A DNA stretch of 9,169 nucleotides, taken from Spirochaetota bacterium. GTDB lineage: Bacteria > Spirochaetota > Spirochaetia > B11-G9. Made by a program: the position numbers and the translations under genes. The notes beneath the pieces are model-generated. The model was given only the letters and a program-made list of their open reading frames with translations, was not told the origin of the DNA and made no database searches. Shown here piece after piece: positions 1 to 6,582 of the stretch; the stretch's first letter is position 1, and each line of letters starts with the position of its first letter. The DNA is taken from positions 1 to 9,169 of the forward strand of contig QNBL01000085.1 in NCBI GenBank assembly GCA_003641695.1, in the 5' to 3' direction.

Positions 1-318
1 ATTTTGAATATTGCCCTTGAGACCGGTGAGGAGAATAATCTTACAGTAATAAGCAGAATAAAAATCAAAGTCGGCAAACAGCACCATCTGGCTCCCGATC
101 TTATGAAGTATGCTTTTGAATTCCTAAAAAAGGGAACGATTGCGGCCTCGGCAGTTCTCGAAGTGGAGAAAGTCCCTGTTTCACTGATATGCCGAAACTG
201 CAGCAGCTCGTTTATTGTTGAGGATAGTAACTATATATGCCCGTCATGCGGATCTGTTCAATGGGAGATGGTATCCGGCCGGGAACTTACAATTGAAACC
301 ATTGAGGGGGAAAGATAA
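1..318 (+). CDS. hypA: Hydrogenase nickel incorporation protein HypA (5' end cut by window edge)
   Basis: HypA is a small cytoplasmic metallochaperone that, with HypB, inserts nickel into the precursor of the [NiFe]-hydrogenase large subunit. About 105 codons are visible. The structural zinc site is clear: CRNC at residues 63-66 and CPSC at 79-82 (counting from the TTG at position 4), followed by the family-typical SGRELTIETIE end. The first two codons (Ile-Leu) remain in frame and align with the usual SILNIALE helix. The TTG at position 4 is therefore not the real start. The true start should lie about 10-12 codons upstream, outside the window, with the nickel-binding Met-His-Glu N-terminus. 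The stop codon overlaps the hypB start by one base (TAATG). The family call is firm, and only the start is missing. Confidence 0.93.
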   Translation: MLNIALETGEENNLTVISRIKIKVGKQHHLAPDLMKYAFEFLKKGTIAASAVLEVEKVPVSLICRNCSSSFIVEDSNYICPSCGSVQWEMVSGRELTIETIEGER

Positions 319-977
319 TGGAAATTCAGGTAATGAAAGCCATCATGGAGGATAATATAAACAGGGCCGAAAATCTCAGGAAACAGTTCAGGGAGAAGAA
401 AGTTCTTGTCCTGAACCTGATAAGTTCTCCCGGTTCAGGGAAAACAACTCTCCTTGAAAAAACAATTGAAAATCTCAAAAAAGAATACTCCATAGGGGTG
501 ATCGAAGGGGATATAACGACTTCCAGAGATGCTGAAAGACTGCAGCAGTTCAGTATACCCCAAGTGGTCATAAATACCGACGGAGCTTGTCATCTCAATT
601 CCATAAGTATTGAAAAAGCTCTTGATGAATTCGATCTTGAGTCCCTCGACCTTCTTTTCATCGAAAACGTAGGCAATTTGGTGTGCCCATCGGAATTTGA
701 TATTGGAGAAAGTGCCAAAATTGCCATGGTGAGTACAACCGAAGGGGATGACAAACCAGCCAAATATCCTCTGCTGTTTCAGGAAGCGGAAGCGGTACTG
801 CTGAACAAAACAGATCTTATACCTTATATAAATTTCAAAAAAGAACTTTTCTACAGAGATCTTAATGGTATCAACCCGGGTATCAAAATAATTGAAACAT
901 CCTGTACAACGGAAGAGGGGCTGGAGGAATGGTATGGATGGATTCGAAAAAAAACAAACGATCTGGAGGATAGATGA
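318..977 (+). CDS. hypB: Hydrogenase nickel incorporation GTPase HypB
   Basis: HypB is a SIMIBI-class GTPase that works with HypA to load nickel into the hydrogenase large subunit. The 219-residue product has a P-loop SSPGSGKTT at residues 36-44, a switch region EGDITTSRDAERL around 63-75, and the base-recognition motif NKTD at 163-166. The conserved metal-binding residues of the G-domain are present: Cys91-His92 (GACHLN) and Cys123 (ENVGNLVCPSEFD). There is no histidine-rich stretch and no N-terminal CxxCGC high-affinity nickel motif. This is a short-form HypB, so nickel storage is not expected. The ATG at 318 overlaps the hypA stop by one base and follows a GAGGGGG ribosome-binding site at 304-310. 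The gene runs directly into the hydrogenase structural genes. Function is assigned with high confidence from family motifs and context. Confidence 0.96.
   Translation: MEIQVMKAIMEDNINRAENLRKQFREKKVLVLNLISSPGSGKTTLLEKTIENLKKEYSIGVIEGDITTSRDAERLQQFSIPQVVINTDGACHLNSISIEKALDEFDLESLDLLFIENVGNLVCPSEFDIGESAKIAMVSTTEGDDKPAKYPLLFQEAEAVLLNKTDLIPYINFKKELFYRDLNGINPGIKIIETSCTTEEGLEEWYGWIRKKTNDLEDR
965..969 (+). promoter_or_regulatory. Ribosome binding site deciding the start of the fused beta-gamma gene
   Basis: GGAGG lies ahead of three consecutive in-frame ATG codons at 974, 977 and 980. Spacing to them is 4, 7 and 10 bases. The 7-base spacing to ATG 977 matches the spacing seen for the small- and large-subunit genes of this operon. 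It also gives the same one-base stop/start overlap (TGATG), so 977 is preferred. Confidence 0.6.
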
Positions 978-2860
978 TGATGAGTACAGTGCTCGAAAAG
1001 CAGGCTACCAAGGACAATATAATTCTTGGACTGAAAAAAGCCATGGCAGAATATGAAATAGCTGCTCTTACTAAGAAAGAGGGGAAAATTCTATTTGATT
1101 ACATCGATGACGTTAACAAAATAGAATTGCAATATACCCCGACAGTACTTTCTCCTAAAAAGTTTTTCTTCCCCCAGGAGGAGGTAATCCTTGAATACAC
1201 CATGGAAGGAAAGGTACAGGCAAAAATAGACTACCGGAAGATGGTACTTTTTGGAGTGCGACCATGTGATATTACAGGGATTCAGATCCTTGATGAAGCA
1301 TTTGCAGAGAGCAATGGCGACCCAAACTATCTGACAAAACGGGAAAATTCAGTAATCATCGGCATTGACTGTAATAGTGTATGCGATGAAAACGCTTTTT
1401 GCTACAAAGTGAACTCCCAGTATCCCGATGGCGGGTTTGACATAATGCTCCATGACCTGGGTAACAGTTATGCAATGACTATAGCAACCGAAAAGGGAGA
1501 GTTGTTCGCCGAACAATACTTTGATTCAGGCAGAGTGGATAGTGAGGCTATGGAAGAATTCATCCGCACAAAGGAACGTTCATTTGAAGAAGCCGGCGGA
1601 CCCTTTGAAGAACTCGAAAACCTACCGGAGATTTTTGCCGAGAACGAGCATCATCCTATTTGGGACAGCGAAGCGGAGAGATGCCTCAGCTGCGGATCCT
1701 GTATTATGGTCTGTCCGACCTGCTACTGCTTCGATGTAATAGATGAGCTGGCATTGAGCATGAAAATCGGCGACCGTTTGAGAAGATGGGATGCATGCAT
1801 GCTCAGAAGTTTTGCAGAAGTTGCAGGGGGAGAAAACTTTAGAGAGGAAGTTAAAAACAGGGTAAAACACAGAATAAACAGGAAATTCAATTTTCTCATG
1901 AGAAAACACGGTAAATCTGTCTGTGTGGGCTGCGGGAGATGTGTCAGAAGCTGTCTTGCAGATATTTCTCCTGTAACAATAGTGGAGGCTTTAACCGAAA
2001 CCAGCAGACAAGTGAGACTCGTTGAAAAAAACAACGAGCTGTATCTGCCCACGAAAGCATATATCCGGGAAATCGTACAGTTTACAGAAAAGGAAAAGTT
2101 CTTTGAGCTTGAAATGGAGAACGGTAAAAGCCTAAATCACCAACCGGGACAGTTTGTTCTACTCTCAATTTTCGGAATAGGTGAAGCTGCCATATCGATA
2201 TCATCCCCCCCCAGCTTCGGTAACCGTTTTGATATCGTTGTCCGGGCTGTCGGCGATGTAACAAACAAACTGCATACCCTGGACGTGGGAGATTTTGTAT
2301 TTATACGGGGACCTTTTGGACACGGATTCGACAAGAATATCCAAAGAGAAATGGAGGGGAAGCATGTACTTTTTATTGCAGGAGGTATCGGATATGTACC
2401 TCTTAGATCTCTCATCAATTTCACCCTAAAGCAGAAAGAGCACTATGCGAAAATATCAATTCTATACGGATGCAAAAGTCCTGAAGACAGGATGTACAAG
2501 GATGAGCTGGATTATATTTCGACAATCGGCGGAAATGTTGAACTTTTGGAGACTGTGGATTCAGCGGATAAGAGTTGGCTTAAAAATACCGGGGTAATAA
2601 CATCTCTCATCCCTATGGTTAAATTTCACCCGGAAAATACTATTGCTGTAGTATGCGGCCCTCCGGTTATGTATAAATTTGTTATCAAAGCTCTGAATGA
2701 CCAGGGGTTATCCAATGAAAACATCTATGTCTCTCTTGAAAGAAGAATGAAATGCGGAGTTGGAAAATGCGGACATTGTCAGCTTGATGATATTTACGTA
2801 TGTCAGGATGGCCCTGTTTTCCGATTCTCGGATATAGAAGAAAAAGAGGAGGCCCTGTAA
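977..2860 (+). CDS. Fused [NiFe]-hydrogenase beta (4Fe-4S) and gamma (FAD/NAD(P)-binding) subunit, HydB-HydG type
   Basis: This single uninterrupted 627-residue protein combines two subunits that are separate in the classical archaeal sulfhydrogenase. Residues 1 to about 340 are HydB/AsrA-like. They carry FGVRPCDITG near 93-102 and two ferredoxin-type [4Fe-4S] sites, at Cys236/239/242/246 (CLSCGSC..CPTC) and Cys316/319/322/326. After a short linker, residues about 356-627 are HydG-like, of the dihydroorotate dehydrogenase electron-transfer/ferredoxin reductase family. They show a flavin region with GEAAISISSPP at 402-412, the nucleotide-binding loop AGGIG at 468-472, CGPP at 560-563, and a C-terminal [2Fe-2S] site at Cys593/598/601/609 with x4-x2-x7 spacing. 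It should shuttle electrons between NAD(P)H and the small subunit. There is no signal peptide, so it is cytoplasmic. Anaerobic sulfite reductase AsrA/AsrB is related, but the adjacent NiFe subunits settle the assignment. Confidence 0.92.
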   Translation: MMSTVLEKQATKDNIILGLKKAMAEYEIAALTKKEGKILFDYIDDVNKIELQYTPTVLSPKKFFFPQEEVILEYTMEGKVQAKIDYRKMVLFGVRPCDITGIQILDEAFAESNGDPNYLTKRENSVIIGIDCNSVCDENAFCYKVNSQYPDGGFDIMLHDLGNSYAMTIATEKGELFAEQYFDSGRVDSEAMEEFIRTKERSFEEAGGPFEELENLPEIFAENEHHPIWDSEAERCLSCGSCIMVCPTCYCFDVIDELALSMKIGDRLRRWDACMLRSFAEVAGGENFREEVKNRVKHRINRKFNFLMRKHGKSVCVGCGRCVRSCLADISPVTIVEALTETSRQVRLVEKNNELYLPTKAYIREIVQFTEKEKFFELEMENGKSLNHQPGQFVLLSIFGIGEAAISISSPPSFGNRFDIVVRAVGDVTNKLHTLDVGDFVFIRGPFGHGFDKNIQREMEGKHVLFIAGGIGYVPLRSLINFTLKQKEHYAKISILYGCKSPEDRMYKDELDYISTIGGNVELLETVDSADKSWLKNTGVITSLIPMVKFHPENTIAVVCGPPVMYKFVIKALNDQGLSNENIYVSLERRMKCGVGKCGHCQLDDIYVCQDGPVFRFSDIEEKEEAL

Positions 2861-3606
2861 TGAGTAAACCCAAGGTTGCTTTTTTTGATTTTACATCTTG
2901 TGAAGGATGCCAGCTGTCAATACTGAACCTGGAAACAGAACTTCTGGAGCTTCTTGATATAATCGATATTGTTGAATTCAGAGAGGCAATGAGTGAAAAA
3001 TCAGATACCTACGATATTGCGGTTATTGAAGGCAGTTATTCCAGAGACAGTGATCTTAAAAGACTTAGAAAAATCCGGGAAACAGCAGGTGTTGTCGTTG
3101 CAATGGGAGCTTGTGCACACATTGGGGGACTTAACGCTCTCAGAAACAGTCAGCAGCGCGAGGATTTATTGAAAAAAGTATATCCTGATCATCCTGAGTG
3201 GTATGAAACAAATGAGAAAGCTCTCCCCATTTCAGCGGCAATCAAGGTGGATGCTGTTGTCCCGGGATGTCCTGTTGATGTAAAGGAGTTTGTACATATC
3301 GTTAAGAATCTCGTTCTGGGGAAAGATCCCGGACTGCCTACTTATCCTGTCTGTGTAGAATGTAAGCTTAATGAAAATATCTGCGTATATGAGCTAGGGA
3401 AAACATGCCTGGGTCCAGTAGTAAGAGCCGGCTGTAATGCTGTTTGTACCAGCAATGGAGGAGTCTGTATCGGATGTAGAGGGCTCATACCAAATCCAAA
3501 CCTTAACTCCCAGAAAGATATTATGCAGAAGTACGGGCTGGATATGCAGAGGATCATTGATTCGGTTAATCTTTTCATGACTGAAAATGCCAGGGAGGTG
3601 CAGTGA
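2860..3606 (+). CDS. hydD: [NiFe]-hydrogenase small (delta) subunit, group 3 type
   Basis: This is the electron-transfer small subunit that docks to the NiFe large subunit. The 248-residue protein contains exactly twelve cysteines, enough for three [4Fe-4S] clusters. The proximal cluster ligands are recognisable as CEGC (Cys14, Cys17), GACAH (Cys85) and PGCP (Cys137). The remaining eight are Cys165, 168, 175, 183, 192, 196, 203 and 206; how they divide between the medial and distal clusters is inferred. There is no twin-arginine leader, unlike exported group 1 small subunits, so the enzyme is cytoplasmic. The ATG at 2860 overlaps the preceding TAA by one base and sits 7 bases after AGGAGG (2847-2852). 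A start further upstream at 2800 would extend into the fused subunit gene and is not supported. The family is certain; the gene symbol follows archaeal sulfhydrogenase naming. Confidence 0.94.
   Translation: MSKPKVAFFDFTSCEGCQLSILNLETELLELLDIIDIVEFREAMSEKSDTYDIAVIEGSYSRDSDLKRLRKIRETAGVVVAMGACAHIGGLNALRNSQQREDLLKKVYPDHPEWYETNEKALPISAAIKVDAVVPGCPVDVKEFVHIVKNLVLGKDPGLPTYPVCVECKLNENICVYELGKTCLGPVVRAGCNAVCTSNGGVCIGCRGLIPNPNLNSQKDIMQKYGLDMQRIIDSVNLFMTENAREVQ
3594..3598 (+). promoter_or_regulatory. Ribosome binding site deciding the start of the large subunit gene
   Basis: GGAGG is followed by GTG at 3603 (4-base gap) and by ATG at 3606 (7-base gap) in the same frame. The 7-base spacing and the one-base TGATG overlap favour ATG 3606. 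Confidence 0.6.
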
Positions 3607-4907
3607 TGAGTGAAACAATTACTATCGGTGTTAATCATATTACCAGGGTCGAGGGGCATGGGAATATTAAAGTCGATGTCCAGAACGGTGAGGTTAAGGA
3701 ATGTAAACTGGAAATTGTTGAAGCACCCCGTTTTTTCGAAGCAATGCTGGAAGGCCGACACTTTAGCGAGGCTGCCATAATTACTTCCAGAATATGCGGC
3801 ATATGTTCCGTTGGACATCAGCTTGCTTCGGTAAGGGCGACAGAAGATGCTTTTGGCATTGAATTAACAAAACAAAATCATCAACTGAAAACCCTTCTCG
3901 ATATGGGTCAGTACTTTGAATCCCATGTTCTGCATATTTATTTCCTTGCCATTCCGGATTTTATCGGCGCTCCCTCAGTATTTCCCCTTGTTGCAACCCA
4001 CAAAGACGTTGTTCTCTCTGCACTAAAACTTAAAAAACTTGGGCATGATATTGGAGAAATGATAGGGGGAAGACTTGTTCATCCCATATCCATGATCCCC
4101 GGAGGGTTTTCCCATCTTCCGACGGAGGAAAAACTTGAAGAGATATTAAAAAGAATTCAGGATGCTAAGGAGGAACTTAAAAACGGTGTAAAACTAATCT
4201 CAAGTCTGAAACTTCCGGACTTTGAGCGGGAAACCGAGTATATTTCCATGTACAGAGAAGGAGAATACGCATTTATCGATGGAAATATCTTTTCCAGCGA
4301 CAAGGGAGAAATTTCATATAAGGATTACCGTAAGGTAACCAATGAATACCTTGTTCCTCATTCAACTGCAAAAAGGGCAAAATTCTCGAGACATTCCTAC
4401 ATGGTCGGTGCTCTGGCAAGATTCAACAACAACTACAAATACTTAAGCGCCGATGCCAAACAGGCAGCCGAAGATCTGGGACTTAAGCAGAAATACTATA
4501 ATCCCTATATGAATACCGTTGCCCAGCTTGTCGAGCTTATTCATATAGTTGACAACAGTACTGAAATAATAAACGACATGCTGTCAAAGGGGATAAAAAA
4601 TGAAACACCAGTTACCCCGGAGCTGAAAGAATGTACAGGCGTTGGTGCAGTTGAGGTTCCCAGGGGAATACTCTTTCACGAGTATACCTATGACAAGAAC
4701 GGTTTTATTACAAAAGCAAACTGTATTATTCCAACGGCGCAGAATCTTCAGAATATAGAAGATGATATGAACGATATAGTTCCAGCTTCAATTAAAACCA
4801 GAACAAAGGATGAACTGACTCTGGATCTGGAGATGCTTGTCAGGGCATATGACCCGTGTATTTCATGCTCATGTCATTTACTGAATGTTGAATTTGTAAA
4901 TGAATGA
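3606..4907 (+). CDS. hydA: [NiFe]-hydrogenase large (alpha) subunit, group 3b-like
   Basis: This is the catalytic subunit that holds the NiFe(CN)2CO centre and interconverts H2 with protons and electrons. The 433-residue length is typical for group 3 enzymes. The N-terminal ITRVEGHG element is followed by the first nickel-ligand motif RICGIC (Cys64, Cys67) with SVGH after it. The second ligand motif, DPCISCSCH, supplies Cys418 and Cys421 and ends at His424. Nine residues (LLNVEFVNE) follow that histidine. They form the C-terminal extension expected to be removed after nickel insertion, in line with the protease gene immediately downstream. An additional cysteine, Cys423, sits next to the cleavage-site histidine. 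The neighbouring HydB/HydG-type diaphorase and HydD-type small subunit place it with NAD(P)-linked group 3b hydrogenases rather than F420-reducing (3a) or Hox (3d) types. The subgroup is inferred mainly from gene context. Confidence 0.95.
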   Translation: MSETITIGVNHITRVEGHGNIKVDVQNGEVKECKLEIVEAPRFFEAMLEGRHFSEAAIITSRICGICSVGHQLASVRATEDAFGIELTKQNHQLKTLLDMGQYFESHVLHIYFLAIPDFIGAPSVFPLVATHKDVVLSALKLKKLGHDIGEMIGGRLVHPISMIPGGFSHLPTEEKLEEILKRIQDAKEELKNGVKLISSLKLPDFERETEYISMYREGEYAFIDGNIFSSDKGEISYKDYRKVTNEYLVPHSTAKRAKFSRHSYMVGALARFNNNYKYLSADAKQAAEDLGLKQKYYNPYMNTVAQLVELIHIVDNSTEIINDMLSKGIKNETPVTPELKECTGVGAVEVPRGILFHEYTYDKNGFITKANCIIPTAQNLQNIEDDMNDIVPASIKTRTKDELTLDLEMLVRAYDPCISCSCHLLNVEFVNE

Positions 4908-5376
4908 TTTTGAAGACCTCATTCTAGGCGTAGGAAATCCCCTTCGCCGGGATGATGGTATCGGAATAACTGTAGTAAAAAAGCTGCAGGAATTAAAAAA
5001 GGCAGGTACTTCGCCGCTCTCCCGTGTTGTTATCATTGACGGAGGTACTGATGGTCTGGGATTAATGGAATTCCTTAAGGTATATAAAAATGTGATACTT
5101 ATTGATGCTGTGGAAATGGGACTGCCCCCGGGAACAGTAAAACAGTTCACCCCGAATGAAGCTGTCTTCAAGATCAAAGAGGACTCCCTTTCTACCCATG
5201 GCTTTGGGATAGCGGAGCTTATTACCCTCTCCAGAGAGCTCGGCATCATCCCGGGTATTACTATCATTGGAGTCCAGCCGGAGGATAGCGGATATGGAGA
5301 AGGATTGTCTCCAGCAGTGAATCAGGCTGTAGATTTAGTATGTAAAAAGGTGCTCACTCTCGTGCTTCCTGAATAA
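4900..5376 (+). CDS. Hydrogenase maturation endopeptidase (HyaD/HybD/HycI family, M52)
   Basis: This nickel-dependent protease removes the C-terminal tail of the large subunit once nickel is in place. The 158-residue product begins with the family signature LGVGNPLRRDDGIG. Residues equivalent to the nickel-sensing ligands of E. coli HybD (Glu16, Asp62, His93) appear to be Asp19, Asp69 (LIDAVEMG) and His100 (STHGFG). IGVQPEDSGYGEGLSPAV near the C-terminus is also typical. The ATG overlaps the large-subunit gene by 8 bases, and no Shine-Dalgarno sequence is visible upstream. Translation is therefore probably coupled to that of its substrate. The most likely client is the large subunit encoded just upstream. 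It is the last gene of the hydrogenase operon, and no clear terminator hairpin follows. Family assignment is firm. Confidence 0.95.
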   Translation: MNDFEDLILGVGNPLRRDDGIGITVVKKLQELKKAGTSPLSRVVIIDGGTDGLGLMEFLKVYKNVILIDAVEMGLPPGTVKQFTPNEAVFKIKEDSLSTHGFGIAELITLSRELGIIPGITIIGVQPEDSGYGEGLSPAVNQAVDLVCKKVLTLVLPE

Positions 5377-5405
5377 TTTTCCCTTCCCTTCAGGTCAAAT
5401 CTGTA

Positions 5406-5411
5406 TATAAT
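5406..5411 (+). promoter_or_regulatory. Possible -10 element ahead of the acyltransferase-transporter pair
   Basis: A perfect TATAAT lies 24 bases before the ATG at 5435, in the only non-coding gap (5377-5434) after the hydrogenase operon. Nothing near the expected -35 position resembles TTGACA. The following gene has a strong GGAGGGG ribosome-binding site at 5425-5431. This suggests a new transcription unit starts here, but the promoter call is weak without a -35 box. Confidence 0.35.
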
Positions 5412-5434
5412 AACCATACAAACCGGAGGGGTAC

Positions 5435-6582
5435 ATGAAAGAAGATTCAATAATTATCCGTAAGATTAAGACCCAAAAGGATAAAAAAATATTTGCATCG
5501 TTCCCATGGAAGATATACAAACATGATTCGCTGTGGGTTCCGCCCCTGTTGAAAGAACGTTTGAAGGCCCTTGATCCAAATAAAAACTCATTTTTCAAAC
5601 ACGGTTATGCAGAATTCTTTATTGCAGAAAAAAACGGGAAGCGGCAGGGACGTTCTGCCTTGGAGTAGATACTTTAACCAACGAAAAGCGGAATACTGCA
5701 GAAGCCATTTTCGGCTATTTTGACTGCATAAATGATCCGGCAATTTCAGCAGCAATCTTCAATTTTTCAGAGCAATGGGCTCTTGGCAATGGAATGACTG
5801 TTTTAACCGGACCTTTTAACCTGGACTATGAGGACAGTTATGGGATACTTCTGGAAGGAAGAGATCAGAGTCCTGCAATAATGTGCGGACATACACCTGA
5901 GTATTATGTTGATCTGATGGAAAGTGCGGGCTTTAAAGCTTACAGAAGCGCAAACATAGCCATAAGGGTCGATTTAGGGAGTAAGGAAAACCCCAACATT
6001 GCAAAACTCAGAAAACTTGCAGACAGAATAAAAAGAAAAAACAATTTCTCAATCCGAAACGCAGATTTAAAAAACTGGGAGAGGGAATGTGAAGTAATAC
6101 TCGAACTTTTAAACGGTTCACTAAAGGTCCTGCCGGATTTCATCCCCTACAATATTCATGATGTCAGAGAGATGATAAAGCCGTTACTGGGAATTGCAGA
6201 TCCAAATCTTATTCTTTTTGTTGAGCATAACAGAAAAACTGTCGGATGGCTGCCGGCAATCCCAAACATGAACGAAATCCTTATTCTGCTGAACGGGCTC
6301 AGGTGTCCATGGGATTATTTTAAGTATTTTGCTGCCCGAACCAGGAAAGTCCAGTCTGCTTCCATAAAAAGCATACTTGTTCTCCCTGAGTATTTCAAAA
6401 GCGGTGTTGCACTGCTACTTATGGATGAAATGGTACAGCGCCTGTACAGCAGCTCATACAAATGGGTAGACCTGTCCCTGACCTCAATCGATAATCCTGA
6501 AACTCCCAAACTAGCAGCAAAGTTCGGAGGAAGGATCTACAAGAAATATATGGTATACACAAAAGAAATCAGGAGCAGCTGA
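5435..6582 (+). pseudogene. GNAT-like N-acyltransferase, split by a -1 frameshift near 5629-5644
   Basis: Read across one frameshift, this encodes about 382 residues of a GNAT-superfamily protein of unknown substrate. The first frame (5435-5668) gives the N-terminal part, with WVPPLLKERLKALDPNKN and FFKHGYAEFFIAEKNG, and ends at TAG 5666. The rest continues in the -1 frame as AAGTFCLGVDTLTNEK and then GPFN around 5809, running to the stop at 6580-6582. The C-terminal part has a VLPEYFKSGVALLLMDEM stretch like the acyl-CoA-binding segment of GNAT folds, and a final LAAKFGGRIYKKYMVY like the terminal strands. The shift could be a lost base, a sequencing error, or programmed frameshifting (see the slippery site). 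Its stop overlaps the start of the transporter by one base, so the two are coupled. The substrate cannot be read from the sequence. Confidence 0.75.
5629..5659 (+). other. Candidate -1 frameshift signal: slippery heptamer plus hairpin
   Basis: A AAA AAC at 5629-5635 is in phase with the first GNAT frame (codons AAA, AAC). After a 7-base spacer, GGCAG (5643-5647) can pair with CTGCC (5655-5659) around a 7-base loop. A -1 slip here enters exactly the frame that encodes the rest of the protein, and the zero frame stops at 5666. The same heptamer is used by IS1 (known biology). The hairpin is only 5 bp, and a simple one-base loss explains the data equally well. Confidence 0.35.

Noticed and set aside
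4..6. TTG as a start codon for hypA
   Set aside because: The frame is open to the window edge, and the residues before it match the usual HypA helix. The nickel-binding Met-His-Glu start must lie upstream.
2205..2212. The 8-C run in the fused subunit as a possible frameshift error
   Set aside because: The frame is continuous on both sides, with the expected ISISSPP sequence of the flavin region, so the run length appears correct.
326..2424. Reverse-strand and alternative-frame open frames over hypB and the fused subunit gene
   Set aside because: Their translations show no recognisable domain and lie wholly antisense or out of frame to strongly supported genes.
2800..2859. Upstream start giving the small subunit 20 extra residues
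   Set aside because: It lies inside the fused subunit's [2Fe-2S] region in another frame. The ATG at 2860 has a good AGGAGG and fits the family N-terminus.
3342..5267. Reverse-strand open frames over the small subunit, large subunit and protease genes
   Set aside because: No family features, and they are completely overlapped by well-supported sense genes. They are shadows.
5377..5434. Intrinsic terminator after the protease gene
   Set aside because: No stem-loop with a T-run was found in this gap. The T-rich TTTTCCCTTCCC lacks a pairing arm.
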